DNA of 30,175 nt, taken from CAZDFU01 sp964504985. Lineage in GTDB: Bacteria; Patescibacteriota; Microgenomatia; Daviesbacterales; UBA10151. The stretch covers positions 1 to 30,175 of the forward strand of contig CAZDFU010000012.1 in the NCBI GenBank assembly GCA_964504985.1. Direction: 5' to 3'. This document shows positions 6,702-13,344 of the stretch, piece by piece (the stretch's first letter is position 1; each line of letters begins with the position of its first letter). The notes beneath the pieces are model-generated. The model made no database searches and was not told where the DNA came from. It worked only from the letters and a program-made list of their open reading frames with translations. The translations under genes were made by a program, and so were the position numbers.

Positions 6702-7796
6702 ATGATTGCTAAGAATATTGTCAAACAACCAAAGAGTATAGTGGAAGTTTCTGTGACTGTTCCATGGGCAGATTTACAGCCAACCTGGGATCAAACTTTA
6801 CAGAAAATGGCAGTTGATGTAGAGCTTCCAGGTTTCAGGAAAGGCACAGCCCCGCTCAATATGGTTGAACAACACTTAGGAACCAAATTACAAGATGAGG
6901 TTCTTAAAATGGCCATGCCTAATTTTTTGATTGAGGCTTTGAAAGATACAGACATAGTTCCTATTGATTACCCAAAATATGATCTCAACTCTTTTGTAAA
7001 GGGCCAGCAGCTTCAATTTAGGGCAACTATTACCAACAGGCCTGCGGTAAGTGTTGGAAATTACAAAAGTATAAAAGTCCAAAGGCCCACCCCGAAACCT
7101 GTAACTGATGAGGAAGTAAATAAGGTAATAGACGACTTGTATAAAAGATGGAAAGCTAGAAACCCTGCTCCTCAAACAGCAGCTCAGCAAGCAGCAGAAG
7201 GCGGGTCTATTAGTTTTCAAGGCGGGGGGCAGTCCCAGCAACCAGCACAGCCAGTCAGTAACGGACAAGCAGAAGGCCCTGATGATATTTTTGCTAAAGC
7301 CATGGGAACAACATCACTGACTGATTTAAAAGAAAAAGTTAGAAAAGATTTAGAAGCAAATATTACCTACAACAATGAATTGGATTATGAAGAAGCTATA
7401 CTGCAGGAAGTGGAAAAAATTACCACAGTAGAACTTCCTGATGTTTTAATTCAAGATGAATTAAACAGAATGCTTGTTTCCCTTCAGAGGAGAGTTGCAG
7501 ACATGGGGCTTTTGCTTGAAGATTACCTTAAAGGACAAGGTAAAACTTTAGAACAGATTAAAGATGAGTGGAAAGCACAGGCTGAGAAGAATGTCAGAAT
7601 GGAATTGGGACTTGCGGATATTGCCAGGATGGAAAATGTCACAGTGACAGACAGCGAGCTTCAGGCTGAAGTTGATAAAATTCAGGATGCCAGAGTTAAA
7701 AAACAATTTGAAGCCCAAGAACCAAGGTTACACTTAAAACACGCCTTAAGGCAGACAAGAACATTGGACTTACTTAAAAAAATAGTAGGCAGTTAA
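6702..7796 (+). CDS. tig: Trigger factor-like chaperone lacking the PPIase domain
   Basis: Trigger factor binds the ribosome exit tunnel and shields nascent chains. The N-terminal ribosome-binding domain is clear (VELPGFRKGTAPLNMVEQHL, with the GFRKG signature). The C-terminal helical chaperone domain runs from about residue 195 (LTDLKEKVRKDLE) to the end. The FKBP-type PPIase domain expected in between is missing: residues 130-195 instead form a Gln/Ala/Gly-rich linker. At 364 aa it is shorter than the usual 430 or so. The stop overlaps the HIT gene start by 1 nt. Confidence 0.88.
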   Translation: MIAKNIVKQPKSIVEVSVTVPWADLQPTWDQTLQKMAVDVELPGFRKGTAPLNMVEQHLGTKLQDEVLKMAMPNFLIEALKDTDIVPIDYPKYDLNSFVKGQQLQFRATITNRPAVSVGNYKSIKVQRPTPKPVTDEEVNKVIDDLYKRWKARNPAPQTAAQQAAEGGSISFQGGGQSQQPAQPVSNGQAEGPDDIFAKAMGTTSLTDLKEKVRKDLEANITYNNELDYEEAILQEVEKITTVELPDVLIQDELNRMLVSLQRRVADMGLLLEDYLKGQGKTLEQIKDEWKAQAEKNVRMELGLADIARMENVTVTDSELQAEVDKIQDARVKKQFEAQEPRLHLKHALRQTRTLDLLKKIVGS

Positions 7797-8128
7797 TGGA
7801 AGATTGCATTTTTTGCAAAATCATCAAAGGAGAAATTCCTAAAGAATTTGATTACCAGTCAGAAAATGTGGTTGTTTTTACTGATATAAACCCTTCTGCA
7901 GAAATTCATCTCCTGATAGTACCTAAAAAACACATTAGAAGTATTGGAGATATTAATGAAGAACACTCTACTTTATTGTCTGAGGTTTATATAGTTGCTA
8001 AGAAATTAGTAAAAGAGAACAATCTGCAAAATAATCGTTACCGGGTAGTAGTAAACGGCGGAAAAGCGCAGCATGTTCCTCACCTCCATTTTCACTTACT
8101 AGGCGGTAACTGGAAGAAGATGGTATAA
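7796..8128 (+). CDS. HIT-family nucleotide hydrolase (HinT-like)
   Basis: Histidine triad proteins hydrolyse nucleoside phosphoramidates and related nucleotides. The start CIFCKIIKGEIP is the typical HinT N-terminus, including a CxxC, and the catalytic H-x-H-x-H triad is seen in HVPHLHFHLLGG at the C-terminus. The length, 110 aa, is standard. It is translationally coupled to tig (1-nt overlap). The stop codon TAA lies inside the -10 box of the rpsU promoter. Confidence 0.93.
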   Translation: MEDCIFCKIIKGEIPKEFDYQSENVVVFTDINPSAEIHLLIVPKKHIRSIGDINEEHSTLLSEVYIVAKKLVKENNLQNNRYRVVVNGGKAQHVPHLHFHLLGGNWKKMV

Positions 8129-8150
8129 TTTCACCAAAGGAGGTGAAATT
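8121..8150 (+). promoter_or_regulatory. rpsU promoter and 5' hairpin carrying a perfect Shine-Dalgarno
   Basis: An extended -10, TGGTATAAT (8121-8129), is followed at once by a 9-bp perfect hairpin, AATTTCACC (8127-8135) with GGTGAAATT (8142-8150). Loop and right arm contain AAAGGAGGTG (8136-8145), a full match to the anti-Shine-Dalgarno, but the S21 ATG is 78 nt away. The heptad inverted array between them could fold and shorten that distance. Confidence 0.5.
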
Positions 8151-8218
8151 AGTTATTAGTTGGTAGTTATTAGTTCGTAGTAATTCTTCTATGAACTATA
8201 AACTCATAACTAATAACT
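8150..8218 (+). repeat. inverted heptamer array in the rpsU leader
   Basis: Five left units, TAGTTAT, TAGTTGG, TAGTTAT, TAGTTCG, TAGTAAT (8150-8184), are followed by four units in the opposite sense, ATGAACT, ATAAACT, CATAACT, AATAACT (8191-8218). AGTT in the left arm pairs with AACT in the right, so the array folds into a long imperfect hairpin that ends 5 nt before the rpsU ATG. A related array precedes ybaB. Confidence 0.75.
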
Positions 8219-8223
8219 TATTT

Positions 8224-8421
8224 ATGAGTATTATTGTTAAAGCAAATCCCGGTGATAGTACCGATTCTGTCATCAGGAAGTTTCAGAAAAAGGTAGTGGC
8301 AGAAGGATTGGTGCAGGAAATAAGGGATAGATCAGTATATAAAAAACCCTCACAACGCAGGCAGGAATATTTAGCGGAAAAAAGGCGCAAAATTATGCGT
8401 GCAAGAAGGTATGGCGGGTAA
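8224..8421 (+). CDS. rpsU: 30S ribosomal protein S21
   Basis: Small-subunit protein needed for initiation on many mRNAs. The 65-aa sequence starting MSIIVKANPGDSTDSVIRKF and ending in a basic tail (RRKIMRARRYGG) is typical S21. An in-frame ATG at 8191 lies within the heptamer array and would add MNYKLITNNLF, which has no counterpart in the family; 8224 is preferred. It has its own promoter inside the end of the HIT gene and is followed by yqeY, a neighbour also seen in many other bacteria. Confidence 0.93.
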   Translation: MSIIVKANPGDSTDSVIRKFQKKVVAEGLVQEIRDRSVYKKPSQRRQEYLAEKRRKIMRARRYGG

Positions 8422-8436
8422 ATTTTTGCAAGAGAT

Positions 8437-8877
8437 ATGTTACAAGATAAAATACTGGAAGAGTTAAAGCAGGCACAACTAAAAAGAGATGAAGTAAAAG
8501 TTTCAACTTTAAGGTTACTTTTATCTGAGGTAAAAAACTTTGAGATTCAGAAAGGCCAAGCGCTTTCAGATGAAGACGTTATAAGCGTAATTCAGAAAGA
8601 AGCTAAAAAGAGAAAAGAGGCTGCAATAGGATTTAGGCAGGGAGCAAGAGAGGATTCAGCTTTAAAAGAAGAGTCTGAATTAAAGGTTTTGGAAAGCTAT
8701 TTGCCAGACCAACTTTCAAACGGGGAGTTGACTAAACTGGTTGAAGACACTATAAGTGAAGTAGACGCAAAAAGCATACAGGATATAGGGAAGGTAATGG
8801 GGGTAGTGATGGGAAAGGTTAAAGGAAGGGCTGATGGGAATATAGTGAGGAGCATTGTTAGAAGTAAACTTTCATGA
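8437..8877 (+). CDS. yqeY: GatB/YqeY domain protein
   Basis: This is a 146-aa protein of the YqeY family, whose domain is shared with the tRNA-binding tail of GatB (Asp/Glu-tRNA amidotransferase). Family signatures are visible: an N-terminal helix (LEELKQAQLKRDEVKVSTLRLLLSE), EDVISVIQKEAKKRKEA, and the C-terminal DIGKVMGVVMGKVKGRADG. It lies directly after rpsU, a common association, and overlaps ybeY by 4 nt (ATGA). Its function is unsettled in all bacteria; a role linked to tRNA or translation is inferred from domain and context. Confidence 0.93.
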   Translation: MLQDKILEELKQAQLKRDEVKVSTLRLLLSEVKNFEIQKGQALSDEDVISVIQKEAKKRKEAAIGFRQGAREDSALKEESELKVLESYLPDQLSNGELTKLVEDTISEVDAKSIQDIGKVMGVVMGKVKGRADGNIVRSIVRSKLS

Positions 8878-9284
8878 TTAACATCATTGTTTCGTCTGAT
8901 CCAAGATATAATGTTAATAAAACTGCTATTAAAACAGCGGTTCTTCAGCTTCTGCAAAAGCATAGGATTGGTGGAAAGGTTGAGTTGGGTGTCAATATCG
9001 TTGGGGACCGGAAAATGCATGAGCTTAACCGCAAATACCGGGGGATAGACTCAACTACTGATATCTTATCTTTTGCTTTGGAAGATTCTCATCAATCTAG
9101 TCTGCAGCATATCCCAAGAATTGGTTTTATAGCTTCACCTGATAAATGGTTAAGACTTGGAGATATTATAATTTCATACCCCCAGGTTTTGGAAGATGCC
9201 TCCTTAGACGGTATTTCTGTTGATGAGGAAATAAAAACCTTGGTTGAACATGGGGTAAACCACCTGTTGGGAACTCACCACTGA
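8874..9284 (+). CDS. ybeY: Endoribonuclease YbeY (rRNA maturation factor)
   Basis: YbeY is a metal-dependent RNase involved in 16S rRNA 3'-end processing and ribosome quality control. The ELNRKYRGIDSTTDILSFAL block is diagnostic. The zinc ligands are H126, H130 and H136 in the C-terminal HGVNHLLGTHH; the family consensus has Asp-His where this has His-His, so the residue before the last ligand is changed. The protein ends immediately at the last ligand (136 aa), a minimal form. Confidence 0.92.
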   Translation: MINIIVSSDPRYNVNKTAIKTAVLQLLQKHRIGGKVELGVNIVGDRKMHELNRKYRGIDSTTDILSFALEDSHQSSLQHIPRIGFIASPDKWLRLGDIIISYPQVLEDASLDGISVDEEIKTLVEHGVNHLLGTHH

Positions 9285-9301
9285 GAGCGGTAAATCAAAA
9301 T

Positions 9302-10867
9302 ATGGATCATCTGCAAAAGAATGCTGCGTATTATTTAAAATACCGCCCGCAGACGTTAAACGATTTAATCGGCCAGGAAGCTGTAAGAAAAATTATCCTG
9401 GGAGCTTTTGAAAAAAACAGAATATCTCATGCTTATCTTTTTGTAGGACCGCGCGGAACAGGTAAAACCTCAACAGCCAGAATTTTGGCTAAAATGATAA
9501 ATTGTGAGGGTAAAGGTGAAGTACCGTGTAATGCATGTCAGACATGCCTTTCAATTACTGATGGATCTAATTTAGATTTAATTGAGATTGATGCTGCATC
9601 AAATAGGGGCATAGAAGATATCCGTTCGCTTAAGGAAAAGATTAAACTTTCTCCAACTTCTGCTAAGAAAAAAGTTTACATAATTGATGAGGTTCATATG
9701 TTAACTGCTGAGGCTTTTAATGCTCTATTGAAAACTTTAGAAGAACCGCCTGGACACGCTGTCTTTATTTTGGCAACTACAGATGTGGGCAAATTGCCTC
9801 AAACAATTCTTTCAAGGGTACAAAGATTAGATTTTAAACTGGCATCACCAGATGAGCTTTTAGAAGCTCTTAACAAGATAATAAGTCTTGAGAAAATTGA
9901 TATTGATGAGGAGGCTTTAAAATTGTTGGTTAAAAAAGCCGAAGGGTCTTTCAGGGATGGAGTAAAGTTATTAGATCAAATATCCTCAACAGCGGGAAAA
10001 ATTACCTTAGAAAGTTTACACAAATCCTTAAAATCTGCCAGTTTTGAGGATGTTTTGAGTTTACTGGAATCCCTCAGTAATAAAGATACAACTTTTGGTT
10101 TGTCTGTTATTTTAAAACAGGCTGACTCAGGAGTTGATATTAAAGAATTAACACTTTCCATAATGGATAGTTTAAGAAACTTAATGTTTATTAAACATAA
10201 TCTGGGAGAAAATTTGGTAAAACCATACCAGGTTTTGGAAAAATATGAGCAATTAGAAAAATTAGCCAAAAATTTCACCAGTCAAGAGATAATCAGCAGT
10301 TTAGATATTTTGCAGAAGGCTTTTGAAAAATTAAAATTTACAACAATTGTTTCTTTACCCCTGGAAATGGCAGTGGTGGAGATATGCCAGGAAAACTTAA
10401 ATGCCGGAACTCAAATGTCAAAACTGGAAGAGATAAAATCAATACAAGTAAAAACGGAAGTATTCACTACCCCTGTTGTTTCTACCAGTGATGTGGATAT
10501 ATCTGTTTCCTCTTCCGCTGATATTGCCAAGATAAAAGAAAAATGGCAGTTTGTTTTGGAGACAATAAGACCATATAATTTTTCTTTGGAAGCTCTTTTA
10601 AGGTCTATTAATATTACAAGCTCTACGGAAACTACTATATTTATGGAGGTTCCATACTCTTTTCATCAAAGAATTCTGGAAACTCCAAAAAATAGAGATC
10701 TTTTAGAATCAATTCTTTCAGATATTTTAGGCAGAAGCATCAAAGTTTCAACAGTTTTAGGAACCAGACCACAAAGAAGAGAAGATATTGCCAATATTGA
10801 GGTAGCAGCAGATGATGAGATAATTAAAGCAGCAGCAGAAATTTTCAGCTCTGACACTTTTAATTAA
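9302..10867 (+). CDS. dnaX: DNA polymerase III subunit gamma/tau
   Basis: This is the AAA+ clamp-loader subunit of the replicase. The Walker A motif is GPRGTGKTS (residues 49-57), the zinc-binding cysteines are C68, C76, C79 and C82, Walker B is DEVH (129-132), and the sensor region reads LATTDVGKLPQTILSRVQRLDF, with Val where most have Cys in the SRC motif. Collar helices follow to about residue 360 and a short C-terminal domain ends at 521. I see no convincing frameshift signal for a separate gamma form. In many bacteria ybaB and recR follow; here they are 5-6 kb away. Confidence 0.95.
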   Translation: MDHLQKNAAYYLKYRPQTLNDLIGQEAVRKIILGAFEKNRISHAYLFVGPRGTGKTSTARILAKMINCEGKGEVPCNACQTCLSITDGSNLDLIEIDAASNRGIEDIRSLKEKIKLSPTSAKKKVYIIDEVHMLTAEAFNALLKTLEEPPGHAVFILATTDVGKLPQTILSRVQRLDFKLASPDELLEALNKIISLEKIDIDEEALKLLVKKAEGSFRDGVKLLDQISSTAGKITLESLHKSLKSASFEDVLSLLESLSNKDTTFGLSVILKQADSGVDIKELTLSIMDSLRNLMFIKHNLGENLVKPYQVLEKYEQLEKLAKNFTSQEIISSLDILQKAFEKLKFTTIVSLPLEMAVVEICQENLNAGTQMSKLEEIKSIQVKTEVFTTPVVSTSDVDISVSSSADIAKIKEKWQFVLETIRPYNFSLEALLRSINITSSTETTIFMEVPYSFHQRILETPKNRDLLESILSDILGRSIKVSTVLGTRPQRREDIANIEVAADDEIIKAAAEIFSSDTFN

Positions 10868-10893
10868 GTTATTCTGGTTTGTTACTTTTGCCA

Positions 10894-10929
10894 TTTACAT
10901 TAATACTACGATCGGATGATTAATGTAAA
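10894..10929 (+). repeat. perfect 11-bp inverted repeat after dnaX
   Basis: TTTACATTAAT (10894-10904) and ATTAATGTAAA (10919-10929) flank a 14-nt spacer. The following CAATTTTG is a poor terminator tail. It could be a weak dnaX terminator, an operator, or a trace of the adjacent insertion. The core ATTAATGTA also occurs in the direct repeats at 3222-3271; that may be chance in AT-rich DNA. Confidence 0.5.
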
Positions 10930-10966
10930 CAATTTTGCTAATTATTATAGTTGTGGTAGTTATCCC

Positions 10967-10995
10967 TTGACAGCACGTAGATAATTTGATACACT
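10967..10995 (+). promoter_or_regulatory. transposase promoter (leaderless)
   Basis: TTGACA-N17-TACACT (10967-10972, 10990-10995). The GTG start at 11002 is 6 nt beyond the -10, so the mRNA would begin at the start codon. Confidence 0.65.
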
Positions 10996-11001
10996 AATTG
11001 T

Positions 11002-11937
11002 GTGAAAGATAAATTTAGCCTCAATGAGTTTTGGAGTAGATTTCCCGATGATGACTCCTGTTTAGAAGAAATTAAAAACCAACGATTTCCCTCTGGCGTC
11101 CATTGCGCTACTTGTAACAAGATAACTAATCATTACAAATTGAAAAGTAGGATGTGCTACTCCTGTGAATTTTGTAGGAACCAGGTATATCCTTTAGCTG
11201 GGACTATATTTGAAAAATCAACTACCTCATTAAAGCTGTGGTTCTATGCCATGTATATTATGATTCAAACAAGATCAGGAACTTCAGCAAAACAGTTAGA
11301 AAGAATGTTAGGTGTAACATACAAAACAGCCTGGAGGATGTTTAAACAGATCAGAATGTTAATGGCAAATACGGGCGGACTTGAGGGAAATGGTGAATTA
11401 CTTGATGGGGAAGTTGAAATAGATGAAACATTCATTGGAGGTAAAGGCAAGAATAGAGCCTTTAAACCAAACTATAATGAAATATCGAAAGAAGTTGTGA
11501 TGGGAATGGTGCAAAGAGGTATAAAAGGTGGAGATAAAGTGTACTTAAAACATATTCCCAACACTGGTAAATGGACGTTACTTAAACAAATCAAGGATAA
11601 TATTTCTCCTAACGCTAAAGTTTATACTGATGAATGGGGAGGATATCTTCAACTCAAATATCACAATTATGATCACCAATCGGTTAACCATAAATCTCTA
11701 CAGTTTGTAAAAGGTGAGGTTCATACCCAAAACATAGAAAATGTTTGGTCAATACTTAAAAGAGGAGTTTATGGGGTATATAGGGTAGTAAGCAAGAAAT
11801 ACCTACAAGCCTACATTGATGAATACGCCTGGAGATACAATCACAGAAAGTACAATGGATTAATGTTTGATATGTTGCTTAAACAAGTTGCTGAGGTTAG
11901 GGTTTTAACTTCTGTGCAGCCTTCTTCACTAAATTAA
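11002..11937 (+). CDS. IS1595-family transposase (ISXO2-like)
   Basis: A DDE-type transposase. An N-terminal zinc ribbon is formed by C35, C38 and further cysteines at 52, 55 and 58 (SGVHCATCNK, MCYSCEFC). The ISXO2-like catalytic domain follows: D141 in VEIDETFIGGKGKNR, D210 in KVYTDEWGGY, and E246 in HTQNIENVWSILKRG. The length of 311 aa is complete, with no stop or frameshift, so the enzyme could be active. The GTG start at 11002 sits 6 nt after a strong -10. A 47-aa ORF on the other strand overlaps its last 41 nt. Confidence 0.92.
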   Translation: MKDKFSLNEFWSRFPDDDSCLEEIKNQRFPSGVHCATCNKITNHYKLKSRMCYSCEFCRNQVYPLAGTIFEKSTTSLKLWFYAMYIMIQTRSGTSAKQLERMLGVTYKTAWRMFKQIRMLMANTGGLEGNGELLDGEVEIDETFIGGKGKNRAFKPNYNEISKEVVMGMVQRGIKGGDKVYLKHIPNTGKWTLLKQIKDNISPNAKVYTDEWGGYLQLKYHNYDHQSVNHKSLQFVKGEVHTQNIENVWSILKRGVYGVYRVVSKKYLQAYIDEYAWRYNHRKYNGLMFDMLLKQVAEVRVLTSVQPSSLN

Positions 11938-12040
11938 AAAAATCTTTCTTTGCTCCTTCTCTGCCACCTTTTTTGAAGTATTCTGTTAGTTCCTTAGATT
12001 TTGGATCTTTTGATTTTGGAATAGTAGTTTTTTTGTTCAT
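11897..12040 (-). CDS. small basic passenger ORF of the IS (47 aa)
   Basis: On the minus strand, ATG 12040 to TAA 11897 encodes a 47-residue, Lys-rich protein starting MNKKTTIPKSKDPKSKELTE and continuing with YFKKGGREGAKKDFF near the middle. It converges on and overlaps the transposase by 41 nt. A possible extended -10 (TGATACAAT) lies about 25 nt upstream of the ATG. The composition looks coding rather than random, but no family is recognised. It may be an accessory or regulatory protein of the element; this is inference. Confidence 0.5.
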   Translation of the reverse strand: MNKKTTIPKSKDPKSKELTEYFKKGGREGAKKDFFNLVKKAAQKLKP

Positions 12041-12142
12041 ACATAAATAGTTTGATTATGTTAATTGTATCAGGTTTTGGAGGTTGAGTTTTGGGGTTAT
12101 GTGTTTAATTTGCTTCTTCTGTTATAGGTTATAGACCATTTT

Positions 12143-12185
12143 ACAGCCTCTTATATTTATATAAGTATAAGGAGTCTGTGTTTTT
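12143..12185 (+). terminator. candidate terminator downstream of the transposase
   Basis: An imperfect hairpin pairs ACAGCCTCTTATA (12143-12155) with TATAAGGAGTCTGT (12166-12179), followed by G and five T. It lies 206 nt after the transposase stop. The interval 12041-12142 holds no gene that I can see. Confidence 0.45.
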
Positions 12186-12217
12186 ACAGTTTTTAGCTTC
12201 AAAAACCTTTGAAATTA

Positions 12218-12240
12218 GTACCTACACGTAGGGACTTTTT
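12218..12240 (+). terminator. second small terminator-like hairpin
   Basis: CCTA-CACG-TAGG (12221-12232), extended by flanking GT and AC with mismatches, then five T at 12236-12240. It is short, so termination strength is doubtful. Confidence 0.3.
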
Positions 12241-12265
12241 CAACATTAACAACATAACCAAATAT

Positions 12266-12294
12266 TTGCAGTTCAAAACTAGGTATCATATAAT
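12266..12294 (+). promoter_or_regulatory. promoter of the secreted Cys-rich protein gene (leaderless)
   Basis: TTGCAG-N17-TATAAT (12266-12271, 12289-12294); the GTG start at 12301 follows after 6 nt, with no room for a ribosome binding site. Confidence 0.65.
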
Positions 12295-12300
12295 CAGGTA

Positions 12301-13224
12301 GTGAAAATACTAACTATTTTACTTGCTTTAAGTATCTTAGGTTTTCCAGTTAAAGTTTTTGGGCAGACTCCCGTTACTGAACCAATTTATAAATCAATCC
12401 AACTACCAGTCGCGACTGTTAAACCCGTCTCATCTACCTCACCTCAACAGACCCCAATAACAAAACCTGTTAATCCTGAGCTTGTAGATGAAAGTTACTG
12501 TCATGGGTTTGATTCTCAATCCTGTTCATCTTCTCGTTGCCAACTTGTGTCCTCGTGTCCTGTGTGTTTGGATATTGGTTCTTGTCATGCTAAAAACTAT
12601 CATAAATGGAACGGCAAAAATTATGAACCGCCCTTTTATCCAGAGACAAAAACCAGAAAGATTGAGATAAAACCTACTGATGGAACAAAAAAGATCGAGA
12701 GTACAGATGATAAAGGTATTACTAAAACTGTGGAGTCTGAAAAGCTTAATGAGGTTGTTATATCGTCCGATCCAGAAAAGTGTAAGCCAAAACCATGTGT
12801 TGTTTTAACTTTAAAAGTTGAGAACGGAAAAACGGTAATTAATTCAGGTGGAGTTATTGCTAGAACTTCACTGCCAGTAAAAATTGAGGAAAATATAATT
12901 ACTGTAGAAACAAAGGATCAAAACGTAGAAGTATTAAATCCATCAAAAGCAAAAGAAAAGCTAGAGTCATATACCAAAGCTCAACCAAATACCCTGACCA
13001 TCACTTCAACTAGTTTAGATAGCTGTGACTTACAAGGAGATGATGAATCACTTTGTAGTGGTGTTTCTAGTGTATATAAGGTTGATACAATCAGGCAAAA
13101 TAAGTTCCTGGGTTTTTTACCTGTTAAATCCAATGTAAGATACACCCTAAATGCTTCTACTGGAGATATTATCTCAGAAGATTCTTCATGGTATCTAAAA
13201 ACACTGTCGTTTCTGTTTAAATAA
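12301..13224 (+). CDS. secreted cysteine-containing protein of unknown function
   Basis: I do not recognise the family. An N-terminal signal peptide is clear: a Lys near the start, a hydrophobic core (LTILLALSILGF), and a likely cleavage site after VFG (residue 21). A Pro/Thr/Ser-rich segment follows to about residue 60, then a Cys-rich patch (residues 67-97, about eight Cys, e.g. YCHGFDSQSCSSSRC), a Lys/Thr-rich stretch, and a further Cys pair (CKPKPC). The C-terminal part looks like beta strands (NVRYTLNASTGDIISEDSSWY). The even number of cysteines suggests disulfides outside the membrane. It stands alone between the IS and glyA. Confidence 0.75.
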   Translation: MKILTILLALSILGFPVKVFGQTPVTEPIYKSIQLPVATVKPVSSTSPQQTPITKPVNPELVDESYCHGFDSQSCSSSRCQLVSSCPVCLDIGSCHAKNYHKWNGKNYEPPFYPETKTRKIEIKPTDGTKKIESTDDKGITKTVESEKLNEVVISSDPEKCKPKPCVVLTLKVENGKTVINSGGVIARTSLPVKIEENIITVETKDQNVEVLNPSKAKEKLESYTKAQPNTLTITSTSLDSCDLQGDDESLCSGVSSVYKVDTIRQNKFLGFLPVKSNVRYTLNASTGDIISEDSSWYLKTLSFLFK

Positions 13225-13303
13225 TCTCAAACATACCAAGCAAACAACCCAATAGTACAAACTCTTATACGTGGCCTGATGGTATAGGTGCCATAGTTGT
13301 CTC

Positions 13304-13332
13304 TTGACAATTATTGAATGCTAGATAACAAT
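13304..13332 (+). promoter_or_regulatory. candidate glyA promoter
   Basis: TTGACA (13304-13309)-N17-AACAAT (13327-13332). The -35 is perfect and the -10 is weak. It would start transcription close to the ATG at 13345 and downstream of the alternative ATG at 13318, and so argues for the shorter protein. Confidence 0.4.
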
Positions 13333-13344
13333 ACTTACATTAAA

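Larger units (their letters stand above)
10967..12185 (+). mobile_element. IS1595-family insertion sequence (ends not resolved)
   Basis: The unit contains the transposase, an antisense passenger ORF and a distal terminator-like hairpin, and it interrupts the interval between dnaX and ybaB. I could not find convincing terminal inverted repeats or a target duplication, so the limits given are those of the recognisable promoter and terminator, not the true IS ends. Confidence 0.55.

Noticed and set aside
9302..10867. Programmed frameshift in dnaX giving a gamma form
   Set aside because: No convincing slippery A-run with downstream stem was found in the second half of the gene.
10894..10929. Inverted repeat as a terminal repeat of the IS
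   Set aside because: Both arms are on the same side of the transposase and no matching sequence was found at the far end.
12488..12670. 60-codon plus-strand ORF inside the secreted protein gene
   Set aside because: Overlapping alternative frame; the main frame has a signal peptide and promoter, this one has neither.
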